A stretch of DNA of 37,876 nucleotides from an uncultured Nitrospina sp. (GTDB taxonomy: Bacteria > Nitrospinota > Nitrospinia > Nitrospinales > VA-1), in the NCBI GenBank assembly GCA_937891765.1, contig CALAGQ010000070.1, positions 1-37,876 on the forward strand. Direction: 5' to 3'. Below the pieces are notes generated by a model that saw only the letters and a program-made list of their open reading frames with translations, did no database searches and had not been told where the DNA came from. Position numbers and translations under genes: made by a program. Positions 17,878 through 25,032 of this stretch are shown one piece after another (the stretch's first letter is position 1; the number at the start of each line of letters is the position of its first letter).

Positions 17878-18638
17878 TTGGGATTGTACCTGCGCAAACG
17901 TTCAAGAATAATGGGTAAATGCACCATGTCCTTTTTATAGTCCAGAGTCAGCGCATACATGATGATGTTAACGCCCAGGCGGATGGCAAGTTGCCTCTGC
18001 CTGTGCCCTCCCGCGATCACATCATAATTCCAGTGCCCCAGTTTATTGCGTGACCAGGCACCGCCCTGGTCGTTCGAACTGTAGATCAGAACGGTTCTTC
18101 CCTTAATGGAAATCCCTTCCAGATAAGGCTTGACGATGGATCGACCGGACACGGTATTGAGAAGATAAAAAGAACGGAAAATGGAATGGTCGCGCTGAAT
18201 TTTTCTGAGCGGATTCTGCGGAAACAATGCGGATATCATTCTACGGATCGAGGCATCAAATGCGGAATTGGCTCGGGCGGAACTGTCATCAACAAAAAGA
18301 AAGCCACCATAGCTCAAATAATTCCGCAAAACTTTCAGATCCTTTTCCGAGAAAGGATCGAATCCTTCATCGCCTCCCATGTAGATGAATGGATGGCGAA
18401 ATAGTTCGGGGTCGGAAACGTTCAGCGCCACCGGCTCCCGGTTGACCTCAATGGATGTTCTGCGCGTGACCTGGGCAAGGAGACTGCGCAGAGCTTCCGG
18501 CCGGGGGTTATCATTGCCTCCCTGATACATGATCCGGGGAAGAGTCAGGTTGGAGTAGCCCGCCACAACCGGGGAAATATTCTTTTCCCATGTGACGAAA
18601 AACACAACAAATCCTAATATCGTTAAAAGTTTTCTCAT
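17874..18638 (-). CDS. DUF4159-family exported protein
   Basis: The protein has 254 residues with an N-terminal signal or anchor helix (KLLTILGFVVFFVTW). The body matches the DUF4159 pattern: a Rossmann-like GATase fold with HPFIYMGGDEGFDPF, LRNYLSYGGFLFVDDSS, LYSSNDQGGAW-like (LIYSSNDQGGAW) and GGHRQRQLAIRLGVNIIMY. In many Gram-negatives this gene accompanies MoxR, DUF58 and VWA membrane genes. Here only the VWA/GATase partner follows, with a 4-nt overlap. The rest of the usual operon is not upstream, where a MITE-like element sits instead. Role: probable cell-envelope or periplasmic function, unproven. Confidence 0.82.
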   Translation of the reverse strand: MRKLLTILGFVVFFVTWEKNISPVVAGYSNLTLPRIMYQGGNDNPRPEALRSLLAQVTRRTSIEVNREPVALNVSDPELFRHPFIYMGGDEGFDPFSEKDLKVLRNYLSYGGFLFVDDSSARANSAFDASIRRMISALFPQNPLRKIQRDHSIFRSFYLLNTVSGRSIVKPYLEGISIKGRTVLIYSSNDQGGAWSRNKLGHWNYDVIAGGHRQRQLAIRLGVNIIMYALTLDYKKDMVHLPIILERLRRYNPK

Positions 18639-18684
18639 CCCTGGAAGTTTAAATCAGGTGGTACCGGGATACAAGCAATCCCAC

Positions 18685-18874
18685 TAAATCCCCCTTGTCA
18701 TGGAGAGCTTTGCATAACCCGAGATCCTTCGTCGCCTTCGGCTCCTCGAGGATGACAAACTGGCATTTCTTGTCATTCTAAATACTTCGGCTTCGCTCAG
18801 CACAGGCTCCGTGAAGAATCTCGTCTTTACGCTTTTTCGACTTATGCAAAAGTCTCCTTGTCAGAGGGGGTTTA
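18685..18874. mobile_element. MITE-like palindromic element with 33-bp inverted ends
   Basis: This 190-bp non-coding element has imperfect terminal inverted repeats, left 18,685-18,717 and right 18,842-18,874. They match at 26 of 33 positions and both begin TAAA(T/C)CCCC and end TTTGCATAA. The ends start and stop with TA, consistent with insertion at a TA dinucleotide. The interior carries further inverted segments (GAGATCCTTCG/GAAGAATCTCG and GGATGACAA/TTGTCATTC). It has no open reading frame. It fills most of the gap 18,639-18,970 between divergent genes. Origin from an IS630/Tc1-type transposon is inference. Confidence 0.7.
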
Positions 18875-18970
18875 AAAGAACCACTACCCTTTCAGGGATA
18901 ATTCTTTTTGTAGGTCGGAGCCCGCTAAGGTAAACTCGACTTGATTGCCAACCTTTAGCAGATAAAACTT

Positions 18971-20050
18971 ATGCCACGAACTGTTTTACTCAATCCCGGC
19001 CCTGTCAATGTGACCAATCGGGTCCGGCAGGCGTTAATGCTCCCTGATCTCTGCCACCGGGAAAAAGAATTCTCCGATCTGATGGCAGCGATCCGCGCAA
19101 AATTACTCCAGGCTTTTGCTATCGAAAAAGAGTTCACATCCGTGCTGGTTTCCGGATCGGGAACAGCGGCTTTGGAGATGGCCGTCTCTTCCTCTCTGAG
19201 TCCGGGTCGGTCGATACTGGTCATCGAGAACGGCGTCTATGGCGAACGCATCGGAAAAATCTGCGACGTGTACCAGCTCAAGCGCCATACCCTCAAACTT
19301 GGCTGGGGAGAACCGCCCCGTCTGGAAGACATTGAAAACGAGTTGAAAAAAAATCCCGATATAGAAGTTGTGGCTCTGGTGCATCACGAAACAACGACCG
19401 GGCTTCTCAATCCCTTAAAAGAAGTGGGCGCGCTTGCCCGGCGTTATGAAAAAGTCTTTTTGGTGGACTGCATCAGCAGTCTGGCGGGTGATGAAATCGA
19501 TTTCACGCCTATTGATATTGCGGCAGGGACCGCCAACAAATGCATTCAGGGTTTTCCCGGTGTGTCTTTTGTTGTGTTTCGGGAAAAAGAGCTGGAACGT
19601 TTACGCAAAATTCCCGAGCGGACGCTTTACTTCAACCTGACCGGCTACCACAAAGCTCAGGAAGCAGGCGGCATGTTGTTCACCCCAGCAATCCCGGCCC
19701 ACTATGCGCTGGATGTTGCGCTTGATGAACTGATTGAAGAAACCGTTGCCGGTCGGATTGAGCGTTATGCCAAGGCGGCCCGGTTTCTGCGCGCCGGGTT
19801 TGAAGACATCGGCCTGGAGTTTTTAATTCCCGAAGGCTGGCGCAGCAATTGCTTGACCGGGCTTCGCCTGCCTAAAGAGGTGAGCTACGAAAAACTTCAT
19901 GATGAATTGAAGGCTAACGGATTCGTCATCTATGCCGGGCAAGGTAACCTCAGCGATAATATTTTCCGCGTGGCAAATATGGGGGACATCACTCAGGAAG
20001 AGTTTAAGCGCTTCCTGCAAGTTCTTAAAACAACGCTAACAACTTCTTGA
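18971..20050 (+). CDS. PhnW-like class V aminotransferase
   Basis: This is a 359-residue PLP-dependent fold-type I (class V) aminotransferase. The N-terminus LLNPGPVNVTNRVRQAL followed by DLCHREKEF is characteristic of 2-aminoethylphosphonate-pyruvate transaminase and its alanine-glyoxylate/serine-pyruvate relatives. SGSGTAALEM forms the phosphate-binding turn, D166 (FLVDCISSL) should contact the pyridine nitrogen, and K190 in TANKCIQGFPG is the Schiff-base lysine. No phosphonate degradation or biosynthesis genes are nearby, so the substrate is uncertain: it could act on aminoethylphosphonate, alanine/glyoxylate or another amine. It converges with the HD-GYP gene with a 2-nt gap. Confidence 0.85.
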   Translation: MPRTVLLNPGPVNVTNRVRQALMLPDLCHREKEFSDLMAAIRAKLLQAFAIEKEFTSVLVSGSGTAALEMAVSSSLSPGRSILVIENGVYGERIGKICDVYQLKRHTLKLGWGEPPRLEDIENELKKNPDIEVVALVHHETTTGLLNPLKEVGALARRYEKVFLVDCISSLAGDEIDFTPIDIAAGTANKCIQGFPGVSFVVFREKELERLRKIPERTLYFNLTGYHKAQEAGGMLFTPAIPAHYALDVALDELIEETVAGRIERYAKAARFLRAGFEDIGLEFLIPEGWRSNCLTGLRLPKEVSYEKLHDELKANGFVIYAGQGNLSDNIFRVANMGDITQEEFKRFLQVLKTTLTTS

Positions 20051-20052
20051 AA

Positions 20053-21015
20053 TCAGGCTTCGGGACCCATCATGAGGATGAAGGAGTGCAGGAGTTTGGG
20101 GTCGAATTCATGACCCATCTGGGATTTCATGATGGTCAATGCTTCAAGCGTTTTTAAGGCTTTCTTGTAACTGCGGCGTGTGGTCAGGGCATCGTAGACA
20201 TCGGTTAATTTGCAGATTCTCGCGAACAGGGAAATATCCTCACCGGCGAGGCCCTGATGATAGCCTTCACCATTGTATTTTTCATGGTGCTGTCCCACCA
20301 TCTGAATGACCTTCTCTCCATAGCACCCCAATTCTCGTATAACTTCCATGCCATTATCGGTGTGATTTTTTATCGTCTGAAACTCTTCTTCCGTCAAAGC
20401 GCCTTTCTTATTGATAATCTCCATAGGGATTCGTGACTTACCGACATCATGGAGCATACCGCCCAGCCCCAGTTCATGAACTTCGTCAGCGGGCATGCCA
20501 ATTTTCAAGGCAAAGGACATGCAATAGAGTCCCACGTTAATACTGTGGGTATAGGTGTAATAATCTTTCTCCATAATTTTGGTCAGGCCGTAGAACCCAA
20601 GCTGATTATTCTCCAGACATTTTTCCATCAGGTCCACAACCTGGCCGGAACCTCGGAGAATTTCGGGGGAAGAATTCGCCTCAAAAAACTGATGGGTGAC
20701 ATCCCGGGAAAGGTCATAAACCTTTGCCATTTTTTTCTCTGGGGTGGCGTCTGAGTTTACAACGTAATCGCGCAGGGAATCGGTGGCGTGTTCAAAATAA
20801 AGCACCAAGTCATCTTCATGAATATAAAGCTCCTCCATAAAATCTGAAGACTGCAACAACTCACGAACCTTATCGCGATAACGAGGCTCTTTACTGGCAT
20901 ATAAAACATAGCGGTTTTCACCATTGTCCTCAACCATGGAAAAGATATTGAAAACTAAATCAGCATTTTTATCGAGAATCTTGGCATCAATATGATGATA
21001 GCTATCGTCTTGCAT
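20053..21015 (-). CDS. HD-GYP domain phosphodiesterase-type protein
   Basis: The protein has 320 residues: an N-terminal ~120-residue region without a recognised fold, then an HD-GYP domain (about 150-310). HD-GYP proteins hydrolyse cyclic di-GMP or related dinucleotides. Visible metal ligands are H157, H189-D190 (GMLHDVGKSRIP), H218, H243-H244 (GQHHEKYNGEGYH) and D272. The signature GYP is GYH here (P to H at 253), a variant whose effect on activity I cannot judge. No receiver or sensor domain is recognisable, and no TM segment is present, so it should be cytoplasmic. An 8-bp inverted repeat lies about 75 bp upstream. Confidence 0.88.
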   Translation of the reverse strand: MQDDSYHHIDAKILDKNADLVFNIFSMVEDNGENRYVLYASKEPRYRDKVRELLQSSDFMEELYIHEDDLVLYFEHATDSLRDYVVNSDATPEKKMAKVYDLSRDVTHQFFEANSSPEILRGSGQVVDLMEKCLENNQLGFYGLTKIMEKDYYTYTHSINVGLYCMSFALKIGMPADEVHELGLGGMLHDVGKSRIPMEIINKKGALTEEEFQTIKNHTDNGMEVIRELGCYGEKVIQMVGQHHEKYNGEGYHQGLAGEDISLFARICKLTDVYDALTTRRSYKKALKTLEALTIMKSQMGHEFDPKLLHSFILMMGPEA

Positions 21016-21086
21016 GAATTTTTAGGAGCCCCTATTTTATGCGTTTGTTCTTCCACTTCCATCCAACAGTATTACGTAGAGCAAGA

Positions 21087-21110
21087 ACTATGCTTCAACC
21101 TTAGCATAGT
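21087..21110 (-). promoter_or_regulatory. Inverted repeat upstream of the HD-GYP gene
   Basis: ACTATGCT (21,087-21,094) and AGCATAGT (21,103-21,110) form a perfect 8-bp inverted repeat with an 8-nt spacer, 72-95 bp upstream of the HD-GYP start. It could be a dimeric regulator site or a leader hairpin. Confidence 0.5.
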
Positions 21111-21290
21111 CCGAATCAGCGCAAAGTCACACTTAAAACACACAACCTCTTATAAAACAACAAGCCTTATCATCCCACTTTTCTGGCCGGTTGATGAGGC
21201 TTAGGTAAAAGGCAAAAACTTTTGACTGTTATTTTTTAAACTATAAAAAATGTTGGGATTACATGAGCCAGAAAAGACAGACCAAAAGAT

Positions 21291-21302
21291 CCCCCCCCCC
21301 CC
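21291..21302. other. Homopolymer of 12 C in intergenic DNA
   Basis: Twelve consecutive C residues lie downstream of the 44-aa small protein gene and about 275 bp from the HD-GYP start. The surrounding gap (21,016-21,357) contains no credible gene. The tract is a candidate slippage site, or its length may be a sequencing artefact. Confidence 0.6.
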
Positions 21303-21357
21303 ACAAGACGCGGCAACTCTCAGGGCAGACTCAGGAACTTTGCATCTTTCCTGATCT

Positions 21358-21492
21358 TTAAAGAAAAACAAATATGAGAAGGAACAGAACAGTCATGCAA
21401 ATCACAAAAATGGCTCGTTGCCCCCTTGACAGGTGAGCACCTTGCCCCCAGTGCTCGAAAATTCCATGATGTGTGGCAAAATGCAAACTCAT
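21358..21492 (-). CDS. Small single-TM protein (44 aa)
   Basis: This short reading frame starts MSLHFATHHGIFEHWGQG and ends with a hydrophobic helix (AIFVICMTVLFLLIFVFL) right at the C-terminus. The polar, His-rich front with a terminal helix fits a tail-anchored or single-pass small membrane protein. It has an outstanding ribosome binding site, AGGAGGT 4 nt before the ATG, stronger than those of most genes here. I do not recognise a family. It stands alone between the HD-GYP gene and the plus-strand 69-aa gene, with its own upstream region containing a short GGTC-N4-GACC palindrome. The Shine-Dalgarno and composition support real translation. Confidence 0.65.
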   Translation of the reverse strand: MSLHFATHHGIFEHWGQGAHLSRGQRAIFVICMTVLFLLIFVFL

Positions 21493-21659
21493 GACGACCT
21501 CCTAGTAGATAAACATCCTCCCTGTCTATATAGGTCGTTTGACCCCAGCAAATATTCCTGAAAATCAGTATTAATTTGAGTGGAAAATATTTTTCTCCAC
21601 CCTATATTAACTATAAAGATGGCGGTTGATTTCACCTCAAACAATGAGGGGGTGAGGAG

Positions 21660-21869
21660 ATGTTTTTCCCGGTCACTATTTATACTCCTGAGGGAAAGGT
21701 CAAAAGGGTTCTTTCAACAAAAGCCTTGCATGACAGGCATTGGAGGCGATTCCGCAAGGCCGAAAATCTTTCCTCTGTCAACAGAGGTAGAAGGCCTGAA
21801 AGGCCCAAGGGTTTGAAGGAGAGGCTGGATCGAGAATTTTCAGGAGTTCCGGTCGGGCATCGTCAATAA
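21660..21869 (+). CDS. Small basic hypothetical protein (69 aa)
   Basis: The protein begins MFFPVTIYTPEGKVKRVLST and is rich in Arg and Lys (HDRHWRRFRKAEN, RGRRPERPKG). A purine-rich AGGGGGTGAGGAG directly precedes the ATG. The first 20 residues look like a beta hairpin and the rest is charged and probably flexible. No family or partner is recognised. An overlapping 78-aa frame (from 21,580) lacks a ribosome binding site and is less likely. It converges with the unrecognised gene that ends at 21,888. Confidence 0.55.
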   Translation: MFFPVTIYTPEGKVKRVLSTKALHDRHWRRFRKAENLSSVNRGRRPERPKGLKERLDREFSGVPVGHRQ

Positions 21870-21887
21870 TGGAAGAGATACAGACAC

Positions 21888-23111
21888 TCAAGCTTCCGAC
21901 ATGTCCATCCATTTAAAATTCTGCACGGGCAGTGTGGGGTAAACCGTAAAAAGCGGAGTGTTGTAAGGGACAACAGCCGTTTCGGTTCCGCTTCTGAGAG
22001 TCAGGTGGATGTTGACAAAGTTGAAGCTCATTCCTTCCTGCCAGGGTAAGGATGTGTTTTCAACATAGGATGGGATCTTGTCCGCAGCGTGGCTTCGAAC
22101 CATCATGCCGGAACCGCCTTCAAGTCCGTACTCGTAAAGATCCGGCGCACCCTGAATGAGGATTGATACCTGACTGGCATCGAACCAGATTTTAAAATTT
22201 GAAACCACCTGCAAATAAGGCCCCAAAGTTCCGGTGCGTTCCAGAACCGCCCGAGGGTAGTCATATTCCACCGGAATTTCCGGCGTGCCAGGGTAGTCTG
22301 GAGCGCGAAACTCTTTTTCCTTGATTCTGGAAACCGACAGAAATATCAGGTTCGGATCATCCAGAGGAATATCCAGAATCTCCCCATCCTGAAAACTGCA
22401 GAGCTTACCCATTTCAAATCCTAAAGGAAACGAGTAACCCATCTTGCAATAATAGGCTCGCATCCCCGCATCCAACGGGTCATCAGGTTTTCTGCTGATC
22501 TTGATATCGAAGGGCATCATCAGGTGGAAGGCATTGGTACGCGCATTCATGAACGGACCACAGGCCCCCGGATATTCGCGGTGCACTTTGAGGTTGTCCG
22601 GCTCGAACTTTCTCGGCCCGCCACCAAAATGTTGTGCACTTTTCTCCTCCTTACTCAGGCCAAATTTCTCCAGATAATAAGCAGAGGCCCGTTTCTGAGC
22701 AATGTCGAGAAAGTAGTCCGGTGCTTCGGTCTTCACCACCAGGCGCTGCTTTTCTGGAGCATCCGTTTTGGCGGGCCGCATCGCATCATTATAGATATCA
22801 ATTTCGGCGGTGGTTTTTTTGATGTCCTGTTCGATCTGGCGGGTCAGTTGCGGATTTTTGTAGGTGGTTTTATCGACCAGTTCCCGCGCCCGGTTAAGCA
22901 TTTCCAGCTTCAGGGTGTAGCGTTTCGGTTCCTGAGCCAGAGCCTGGATGGTGGCCATGACAAGGCTGAACTGTTCCTCCGGTAGAAAACCGACCGCGTC
23001 AAAATCCGTTTCCCGGATGAAGTTGAGCGCCATGGGACCAAACGCCTCTTCCCTTCGAAGCCCCAAAGTGAGCAGGTAATTGAGATAAGCCCTTGACTCA
23101 TTAAGATCCAC
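21888..23111 (-). CDS. Unrecognised ~407-aa protein
   Basis: I do not recognise this protein. With a GTG start at 23,111, supported by GGAG 6 nt upstream, it has 407 residues. An upstream ATG (23,204) would add 31 residues but lacks a Shine-Dalgarno. The N-terminal half is helical and charged (LNRARELVDKTTYKNPQLTRQIEQDIKK in pieces). The C-terminal half is Pro- and aromatic-rich, beta-like, with ACGPFMNARTNAFHLMMPFD, and RIKEKEFRAPDYPGTPEIPV. No signal peptide and no TM segment are visible, so a soluble cytoplasmic protein is likely. The middle segment loosely recalls DUF6065-type small beta proteins, but this is too weak to name. It is monocistronic. Confidence 0.75.
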   Translation of the reverse strand: MDLNESRAYLNYLLTLGLRREEAFGPMALNFIRETDFDAVGFLPEEQFSLVMATIQALAQEPKRYTLKLEMLNRARELVDKTTYKNPQLTRQIEQDIKKTTAEIDIYNDAMRPAKTDAPEKQRLVVKTEAPDYFLDIAQKRASAYYLEKFGLSKEEKSAQHFGGGPRKFEPDNLKVHREYPGACGPFMNARTNAFHLMMPFDIKISRKPDDPLDAGMRAYYCKMGYSFPLGFEMGKLCSFQDGEILDIPLDDPNLIFLSVSRIKEKEFRAPDYPGTPEIPVEYDYPRAVLERTGTLGPYLQVVSNFKIWFDASQVSILIQGAPDLYEYGLEGGSGMMVRSHAADKIPSYVENTSLPWQEGMSFNFVNIHLTLRSGTETAVVPYNTPLFTVYPTLPVQNFKWMDMSEA

Positions 23112-23344
23112 AGTACTCTCCACAAAACAGAATTTTAAAAGGCCTATCTTGACGGGAAATATCCCGATTCGCAAGTACTTTTGCGCAGAAAGCCGGGCCA
23201 ACATAATTTATCTTCGTTTCTGAAATTTAATCAGAGTTGCAAAAAACGCGGAAATACTATAAAACACCCCATATTCGTGTCGTTATGCAAGATTTCTGTC
23301 ATTTCAACATGTGTTTGTTGCTTTCGAATAGCACCTATTAAATT

Positions 23345-23362
23345 AATCAAAATTTATTGATT
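23345..23362. promoter_or_regulatory. Inverted repeat upstream of nuoN
   Basis: AATCAA (23,345-23,350) and TTGATT (23,357-23,362) flank a 6-nt AT-rich spacer about 40 bp before the nuoN start. It could be an operator or a small hairpin; no strong promoter was identified. Confidence 0.3.
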
Positions 23363-23403
23363 TAACATGGGGTTTTTATCACTCAAAATGGTGACAGGAG
23401 CCC

Positions 23404-24942
23404 TTGGACAAATTCATGGAAGTCGTGATCAATTTTGACGATATGAACTGGGCAGCAATCGGGCCGGAACTCATCATCCTGATAACTGCCTTCTTCATTC
23501 TTCTGGCCGGACTTAAAAAAGGGATGAATACCCTTTCCTTTCTATCCGGAGTTTCGCTGATTGGCGTCGGCGCGGCGTTTCTGTTCACCCTGAGCCTTTG
23601 GAGTGGCGCCCCGACCGCAGAAAACGGAATCGGTTCGAGCATGTTCAGCGGTGCCCTGATCCACGACCGGTTTTCCCTGATCTTCAACTTGATATTCCTG
23701 CTGATGTCCTTGTTTGCGATTTTCGGTTCGGCCCGCTATCCGCAGGAAAATCATGAGAACAAGGCGGAATACTTCACTCTTTTGCTGATGGCGGTTGCGG
23801 GCATGATGTTCATGGCCAAGTCCGGCAACCTGATCACCATATTCATCTCCCTGGAACTGTTTTCCATTGCACTTTATATTCTTTGCGGCTTTTCCGCCAA
23901 GCACGGAACCGGCAAGGAAGGACCCAGCAGCAATACCGAATTAAGCTGGGAAACTATGGCCTCGCAGGAGTCGACGGTTAAATATCTGCTAACCGGCGCA
24001 TTTGCTTCCGCCATTCTGGTTTATGGCATGGCCTTGATTTACGCTGGTAGCGGCACGACCGAACTCAGGATGATCGGACAACTCATCCACGAAAACCCCT
24101 ACACTAAGAACACGCTGGTTTATATCGGGATGGGGCTGATGTTTTGCGGGCTGGCGTTTAAAGTTTCTCTGGTACCTTTTCATTCCTGGACTCCGGATGT
24201 CTATCAAGGAGCGCCGACACCCATCACCGGTTTCATGTCGGTGGCGACCAAGGCAGCAGCCTTTGCGGTGATCGCCCGTGTTTTTTTCATCGCCCTGCCG
24301 GAGTTGGAAAAAGTTTGGATGCCGATTCTTTTTGGCATATCGGTTCTAACCATGCTGGTGGGAAATACCGCCGCCATTTTTCAGGATGATCTCAAAAGGA
24401 TGCTCGCCTATTCCGGCGTTGCGCATGCCGGATATCTATTGATCGGTATCGTCACCAATACCCAGGAAGGAATGGCCAGCATTATATTTTATCTTTCCGT
24501 TTACCTGTTCATGAACATCGGAGCGTTTGCGGTGGTCTTCACCATGGAAGGAGAAGGGCAGGAAGGAAACTCCATCAATCGCTTTAAAGGGTTGGCCAAA
24601 AAGAACCCTCTTCTGGCAGTGGCCATGAGTCTGTTCATGGTGTCTCTGGCCGGGTTCCCGCCCACTGCTGGTTTCTTCGGAAAGCTGTTCGTGTTCTATG
24701 CCGCAGTCAAGAAGGGCTACATTCTCATAACTGTTATGGCGGTCATCGCCAGCATCATTTCCGTTTATTTTTATCTCCGCGTGATCGTCATGATGTACTT
24801 TCATGAAGATGAAAACGCTTCACAACCCGTTATCCCCAAAGGCATGGGAGCCTTGATAACCATCAGTTGTGTGGCGGTCGTGGCTATAGGGCTGTTCCCC
24901 TCTTTTCTGATGGAGCTGGCCCGAGGCGCTATTCCTTTTTAG
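23404..24942 (+). CDS. nuoN: NADH-quinone oxidoreductase subunit N
   Basis: This is the third antiporter-like proton-pumping subunit of complex I, 512 residues with about 14 TM helices. Family blocks are FISLELFSIALYIL, FHSWTPDVYQGAPTPITGFM, DDLKRMLAYSGVAHAGY and LAGFPPTAGFFGKLFVF. It stands alone on the plus strand about 10 kb from the nuoA-M operon, although it must be made in equal amounts with it. The longest start is a TTG (23,404) only 3 nt after AGGAG. An ATG four codons later (23,416) has a 15-nt spacing. Both are imperfect, so the exact start is open. Confidence 0.95.
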   Translation: MDKFMEVVINFDDMNWAAIGPELIILITAFFILLAGLKKGMNTLSFLSGVSLIGVGAAFLFTLSLWSGAPTAENGIGSSMFSGALIHDRFSLIFNLIFLLMSLFAIFGSARYPQENHENKAEYFTLLLMAVAGMMFMAKSGNLITIFISLELFSIALYILCGFSAKHGTGKEGPSSNTELSWETMASQESTVKYLLTGAFASAILVYGMALIYAGSGTTELRMIGQLIHENPYTKNTLVYIGMGLMFCGLAFKVSLVPFHSWTPDVYQGAPTPITGFMSVATKAAAFAVIARVFFIALPELEKVWMPILFGISVLTMLVGNTAAIFQDDLKRMLAYSGVAHAGYLLIGIVTNTQEGMASIIFYLSVYLFMNIGAFAVVFTMEGEGQEGNSINRFKGLAKKNPLLAVAMSLFMVSLAGFPPTAGFFGKLFVFYAAVKKGYILITVMAVIASIISVYFYLRVIVMMYFHEDENASQPVIPKGMGALITISCVAVVAIGLFPSFLMELARGAIPF

Positions 24943-25018
24943 CTTGCCAACTCCCCCGCCATCCTTTTATCCTGTGCCTATAGCCGGGTGTTGTTTCCTG
25001 ATTAAGCCTTTGAAGACA

Positions 25019-25030
25019 GGTAAATTTACC
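25019..25030. promoter_or_regulatory. 12-bp perfect palindrome before TPR gene
   Basis: GGTAAATTTACC lies immediately upstream of the ATG at 25,033 and includes the only Shine-Dalgarno-like bases (AGG). It may be an operator or a translation-blocking fold, or coincidental. Confidence 0.3.
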
Positions 25031-25032
25031 GC

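Noticed and set aside
21580..21816. 78-codon frame overlapping the 69-aa small gene
   Set aside because: Lacks a ribosome binding site and shares DNA with a better-supported frame in another phase.
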